Assembly (NCBI RefSeq): GCF_009766085.1
Contig: NZ_LMUF01000023.1
Span: forward strand, 1 to 64,000
Direction of reading: 5' to 3'
Length of the DNA: 64,000 bases
Origin: Burkholderia sp. S171
Lineage (GTDB): Bacteria > Pseudomonadota > Gammaproteobacteria > Burkholderiales > Burkholderiaceae
The translations under genes were made by a program, and so were the position numbers. Of the stretch, positions 60,608 to 64,000 are shown piece by piece (position 1 is the first letter of the stretch; each line of letters starts with the position of its first letter). The notes beneath the pieces are model-generated. The model was given only the letters and a program-made list of their open reading frames with translations, made no database searches and had not been told where the DNA came from.

Positions 60608-60961
60608 ATGACTTACGTAGATGGATTTGTCGTCGCGGTGCCTACGGCCAATCGCGAGACATACAGGAAATTTGCTGAATCGGCGGCGGTCGTCTTCAAG
60701 GAGAACGGCGCGTTGAATTTGGTCGAGTGCTGGGGTGATGACGTGCCGGAAGGGAAGCTGACTTCGTTTCCCATGGCGGTCAAACGTAAGGACGACGAGA
60801 CGGTGGTGTTCTCATGGGTCGTCTGGCCGTCGCGTCAGGTCAGGGATGAAGGAATGAAAGCGGTAATGGCCGATCCTCGGTCGCAGTCCCACACGAATGC
60901 GATGCCCTTCGATGGCAAGCGCATGATCTACGGCGGGTTCGAGGTGATCGTGGATGCGTGA
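60608..60961 (+). CDS. DUF1428 family protein (YbaA-like)
   Basis: A 117-residue protein. The text MTYVDGFVVAVPTANRETYRKFAE, then GALNLVECWGDDVPEGKLTSFPMAVK and PFDGKRMIYGGFEVIVD, is diagnostic of DUF1428, a dimeric alpha/beta fold of unknown enzymatic function. I chose the ATG at 60608, with GGAG about 9 nt upstream. Its neighbours do not point to a pathway. Confidence 0.88.
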   Translation: MTYVDGFVVAVPTANRETYRKFAESAAVVFKENGALNLVECWGDDVPEGKLTSFPMAVKRKDDETVVFSWVVWPSRQVRDEGMKAVMADPRSQSHTNAMPFDGKRMIYGGFEVIVDA

Positions 60962-61015
60962 ATATGCACAGGGCGATGCGGTCGCGATTGCTACGAAAAA
61001 ACACCCACGCTCGCC

Positions 61016-61960
61016 CTATTTCACAGGCGCTTCGCGTCGCGTACCCATGCCCGGAAGCCGCTTGATAAAACCCGTAGCAAGTGCCGTCCCAACAAGAATA
61101 GCGACACACGCCTTGATCATTCCCGACGACACGTGTTCCGAGAGGAAAAGCGCGCCCCACAGGATGCCGAAGATCGGGATGACAAACGTGACGCTGATCG
61201 TACGCGCGGGTCCGGTTGCCGCAATCAGCCGGAAAAACAGCATGTAAGCGATGCCCGTACACGCTACGCCAAGCGCAATGACCGCTTCCCAGGACTGCGT
61301 CGAGATGGGCGTAACCGGCCACCAGAACACGGCGAATGGCAGTAATACGATCGTAGCGGCGGTCATCGTGCCGGAGGCGACGACAAGCGAATTGACGCCG
61401 GTGAGATTGCGCTTGGTGTAGCTCGCCGAGATCCCATACAGCAGCGTGGCGCCCAGCGCTGCGGCCGCGGCGAATGCGGTGGTCATCGGCGTGGCGCTCG
61501 CACCCGTGCTTGCGTTTGTTCCCACGTCCATCTGATTCCAGACCAGCGCGACCACGCCTGCGAATCCGATCACAAGTCCGGCGATGCGCAGCCCGGTCAG
61601 GCGATCCTTCAGCCACAGGTAGGCAACGATTGCGCCCCACAGCGGCGTCGTGGCATTGATCACCGATGTCACGCCCGCTGACAGCGTGAGTTCCGCGTAA
61701 GCGAACAGGCAGAATGGCGCGGCCGAGTTCAGAATGCCAACCACAAAAAGCGGCAATGCATGGGTGCGCATGATCTGCAGGGAGCCGCGAGCGGACCCGC
61801 GCATGAACAGTACGGCAAGCAGGAACACTGCACCAATGCCGACCCGCAGCGCCATCAACGGTGCGACGCCAAAGTCGGTGACACCGATGCGGATAAACAG
61901 GAACGATCCTCCCCATAACGCGGCGAGGATGAGCAACTGGACGATGTTTATAGGATTCAT
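61016..61960 (-). CDS. EamA/DMT family transporter
   Basis: A 314-residue membrane protein with ten helices in two EamA repeats. The first repeat opens LLILAALWGGSFLFIRIGV; the second includes TPLWGAIVAYLWLKDRLTGLRIAGLVIGFAGV and ends PIFGILWGALFLSEHVSSGMIKACVAILVGTAL. Members export amino acids or other metabolites. The ribosome site is weak. Substrate unknown. Confidence 0.88.
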   Translation of the reverse strand: MNPINIVQLLILAALWGGSFLFIRIGVTDFGVAPLMALRVGIGAVFLLAVLFMRGSARGSLQIMRTHALPLFVVGILNSAAPFCLFAYAELTLSAGVTSVINATTPLWGAIVAYLWLKDRLTGLRIAGLVIGFAGVVALVWNQMDVGTNASTGASATPMTTAFAAAAALGATLLYGISASYTKRNLTGVNSLVVASGTMTAATIVLLPFAVFWWPVTPISTQSWEAVIALGVACTGIAYMLFFRLIAATGPARTISVTFVIPIFGILWGALFLSEHVSSGMIKACVAILVGTALATGFIKRLPGMGTRREAPVK

Positions 61961-62285
61961 TTTTTAGGGCGTCGAGCGCAGTGGAGTCGCGACGCGGAGC
62001 CATCGTATAGGCGCTGCAACGCGAGATGGTTCAGTCCGGCGTGAAACGACAAATGAGCAAACGTGGTGGTTCGCTCGTGGTTCGGTATATGGCTGCCATC
62101 GTAGGCGTGCGAGCCCAAACCGGCCAAACGAACAATTCTCATGCGTATGTGAGAAAAATTACGATCGAATTGCACAGCAAAGGGAATTGACCAACGGCAC
62201 AGCGCGTCATCAGGGTTATCTCTAGTATGTCGATAAGTTTCTAAATTTGTATGATGACCACATCACCCAACAAATCAGAGGCTGC

Positions 62286-62990
62286 ATGTTCGACAAGATC
62301 CCTGCGCAAGCCTTGAGTGACACGGTCGCGCAGCAGATTCAGTTGCAAATCGAAAAGGGCAGCTTCGTAAAGAGCGGCAAGTTGCCCACCGAAGCCGTGC
62401 TGGCGCAGGAGTTCGGGGTGAGCCGCACGGTCATCCGCGAGGCGATCTCGCGGCTCAAAAACGAAGGCATGGTCGAGCCGCGCCAGGGCAGTGGCGTGTT
62501 TATTGTCGAGCGGGCAGGGATCAGGCCGCTGCGGATCGATTACGCGCAAGCGGTCGAGCCGGGCGCGGTCGTGCAGATTCTGGCGCTGCGCCGGGCGATC
62601 GAAGCGGAAGTCGCGTCGGAGGCGTCCATGCGCCGCACGGACGCGCAGATGAACGAGATCGAAGCGAAGCTGGCGCAGATCGATGTTGCCGTTGCGCAAG
62701 GCGAGGACGGCGTGACGGAAGACGTCGAGTTTCATCGTGCGATCGCAAGAGCCACCGGCAACCCGTATTTCCTGACCACGCTTGCATTTCTGAACCAGTA
62801 TCTCGAAGCCGGCACGCTCGTTACCCGCCGCAACGAATCGCTGCGAGAAGATTTTTCGCGGCAGGTCCGCGAGGAACACGCGCGGATCGCAGCGGCCATT
62901 CGCGCAGGCGACCCCATGGCTGCGCGCAATGCTGCACAGACCCACCTTTACAACGCCGCTCGCCGCCTCGCGGAAGCCGGCATTTGCTGA
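62286..62990 (+). CDS. GntR-family regulator, FadR/FCD type
   Basis: A 234-residue regulator. The N-terminal winged helix has SGKLPTEAVLAQEFGVSRTVIREAISRLKNEGMVEPRQGSGVFI. The C-terminal FCD helical domain includes ILALRRAIEAEVASEASMR, the metal-ligand aspartate/His region VEFHRAIARATGNPYFL, and EEHARIAAAIRAGD. I chose the ATG at 62286, after AGAGGC. It is 24 bp before the L-threonate dehydrogenase gene and probably regulates that cluster. Confidence 0.9.
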   Translation: MFDKIPAQALSDTVAQQIQLQIEKGSFVKSGKLPTEAVLAQEFGVSRTVIREAISRLKNEGMVEPRQGSGVFIVERAGIRPLRIDYAQAVEPGAVVQILALRRAIEAEVASEASMRRTDAQMNEIEAKLAQIDVAVAQGEDGVTEDVEFHRAIARATGNPYFLTTLAFLNQYLEAGTLVTRRNESLREDFSRQVREEHARIAAAIRAGDPMAARNAAQTHLYNAARRLAEAGIC

Positions 62991-63014
62991 TCAGCTAATT
63001 CGAAGGATAACGAA

Positions 63015-63917
63015 ATGTCCAGAAACGTGGGAGTGATCGGCCTGGGTGCAATGGGCCTGGGCGTCGCGCGTTCGTTGTTGCGCGCGGGCTTCAAGGTTCA
63101 TGCTTGCGACGTGCGTACTCAAGTGCTCGATGCGTTCGCAGGCGAGGGCGGTATCGCCTGTGCCACGCCTGCCGAACTGGGCAGCCAGTGCAACGTTGTA
63201 GTGACTGTTGTCGTCAATGCGGCGCAAACCGAGACCGTGTTGTTTGGATCAGAGACGCAGCCTGGCGCCGTCTCCGCGATGAAACCCGGTAGCGTGGTGC
63301 TGGCCTGCGCGACGGTGTCTCCTGCGTTTGCCATCGAACTCGGCAAGCGTGTGGAAGCGGCTGGCCTGCATATGCTCGATGCACCTCTGTCCGGTGGCGC
63401 GGCACGCGCCGCATCCGGCGAAATGACGATGATGACGTCAGGCCCCGCGTCCGCCTATGAGGCTTGCGAGGACGTGCTCGAAGCGATTGCGGGCAAAGTG
63501 TACCGGCTCGGCGATGAGCATGGGGCAGGCTCGAAGGTGAAGGTCATCAACCAGCTTCTGGCGGGCGTGCATATTGCCGCGGCGGCCGAGGCGATGGCGC
63601 TCGGGCTGCGCGAAGGCGTGGACCCGGACGCGCTGTACGACGTCATCACGCATAGCGCGGGTAACTCGTGGATGTTCGAGAACCGCGTCCCGCACATTCT
63701 TGCAGGCGACTACACGCCGCTGTCAGCCGTCGATATCTTCGTCAAGGATCTCGGCCTCGTACTCGATACGGCGCGCACGTCGAAGTTTCCGCTGCCGCTG
63801 TCGGCCGCGGCGCATCAGATGTTCATGATGGCATCGACGGCCGGACACGGTGGCGAAGACGACTCGGCCGTGATCAAGATTTTCCCGGGCATCGACTTAC
63901 CGAAGGGGACGAAATAA
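63015..63917 (+). CDS. ltnD: L-threonate dehydrogenase
   Basis: A 300-residue NAD-dependent beta-hydroxyacid dehydrogenase. The nucleotide motif is VIGLGAMGLGVARSLLRAGF and the substrate motif LDAPLSGGAARAASGEMTMM. The catalytic Lys is in GAGSKVKVINQLLAGVHIAAAAEAMAL, the text of LtnD rather than of 3-hydroxyisobutyrate dehydrogenase. LtnD oxidises L-threonate to 2-oxo-tetronate. The kinase that begins at its stop (TAATG overlap) supports this call. Confidence 0.87.
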   Translation: MSRNVGVIGLGAMGLGVARSLLRAGFKVHACDVRTQVLDAFAGEGGIACATPAELGSQCNVVVTVVVNAAQTETVLFGSETQPGAVSAMKPGSVVLACATVSPAFAIELGKRVEAAGLHMLDAPLSGGAARAASGEMTMMTSGPASAYEACEDVLEAIAGKVYRLGDEHGAGSKVKVINQLLAGVHIAAAAEAMALGLREGVDPDALYDVITHSAGNSWMFENRVPHILAGDYTPLSAVDIFVKDLGLVLDTARTSKFPLPLSAAAHQMFMMASTAGHGGEDDSAVIKIFPGIDLPKGTK

Positions 63918-64000
63918 TGACCAAAGCGCTGCTAGGCTGCATTGCCGACGACTTCACCGGCGCGACCGATCTGGCCAACATGCTCGTGCGCGGGGGCATG
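63917..64000 (+). CDS. otnK: 3-oxo-tetronate kinase, four-carbon acid-sugar kinase family (partial)
   Basis: The first 28 codons are in view (MTKALLGCIADDFTGATDLA then NMLVRGGM) and the gene runs off the window end. The opening GCIADDFTGATDLAN is the signature of the YgbK/OtnK four-carbon acid-sugar kinase family. Its start overlaps the ltnD stop, so it is translationally coupled. The family phosphorylates 3-oxo-tetronate after isomerisation in threonate and erythronate use. Confidence 0.85.
   Translation, partial: MTKALLGCIADDFTGATDLANMLVRGGM

Overview
The window looks like a chromosome or megaplasmid segment of a high-GC betaproteobacterium of the Burkholderiaceae, probably the Paraburkholderia/Caballeronia group. 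This rests on gene content (IclR-controlled sulfonate genes, NodT-type RND outer-membrane factor, PqiABC, four-carbon acid-sugar genes), GC-rich codon use throughout, and a degenerate Burkholderia-type intergenic repeat at the left edge. I see no rRNA, tRNA, CRISPR array, transposase or phage gene.

Region 1 (240-15376) is a C2-sulfonate catabolic island. A SauR-like IclR regulator is divergent from sauS-sauT-sauU (acylating sulfoacetaldehyde dehydrogenase, sulfoacetate-CoA ligase, MFS importer). Then come a beta-hydroxyacid dehydrogenase, a second IclR regulator, a PhnW-like aminotransferase, a CobT-like VWA protein with a CobS-like AAA+ ATPase, and xsc-pta (sulfoacetaldehyde acetyltransferase, phosphotransacetylase). 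The two divergent intergenic regions iclR2/phnW and cobS/xsc carry the same 63-bp back-to-back promoter block (59 of 63 identical, inverted), each followed by a CGGAA..TTCCG palindrome. This implies one IclR regulon of iclR2, phnW, cobST and xsc-pta. The cobalt-chelatase-like CobS/CobT pair without CobN is the least explained part of the island and the best candidate for an undescribed function.

Region 2 (15427-28260) holds an orphan TAXI-type binding protein, then a set of exported proteins of unknown role, several Gly/Tyr/Asn-repeat-rich, grouped around a PAS histidine kinase, a FixJ/LuxR response regulator and a stand-alone receiver. Four copies of a palindrome with core GGACC(AA/TT)GGTCC lie before these transcription units and probably mark the regulon of this phosphorelay.

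Region 3 (28327-39010) is a near-continuous operon: RND efflux adaptor, pump and outer-membrane factor, then PqiA-PqiB-PqiC (MCE-type lipid transport), then a CPA2 antiporter lacking its RCK domain. Region 4 (39047-44564) is rich in ion transport: two potassium-channel proteins, NhaA and GltS. A DUF1566-like exported protein lies among them.

Region 5 (44879-52311) has an Old Yellow Enzyme divergent from an ArsR regulator, with an operator built around TATAAT. An Ldh_2 dehydrogenase and a three-subunit molybdoenzyme best read as SoeABC (cytoplasmic sulfite dehydrogenase) follow. SoeABC would oxidise the sulfite that Xsc releases, so the window can encode sulfoacetate import through to acetyl-CoA and sulfate.

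Region 6 (52802-64000) is mixed: LprI-like protein, flippase-like membrane protein and family 2 glycosyltransferase (convergent), LysR/SDR divergent pair, zinc-ribbon membrane protein, enoyl-CoA hydratase, DUF1428 protein, EamA exporter, and the start of a four-carbon acid-sugar cluster (GntR regulator, LtnD, 3-oxo-tetronate kinase cut by the window end). All calls come from reading the sequence; no database search was run.
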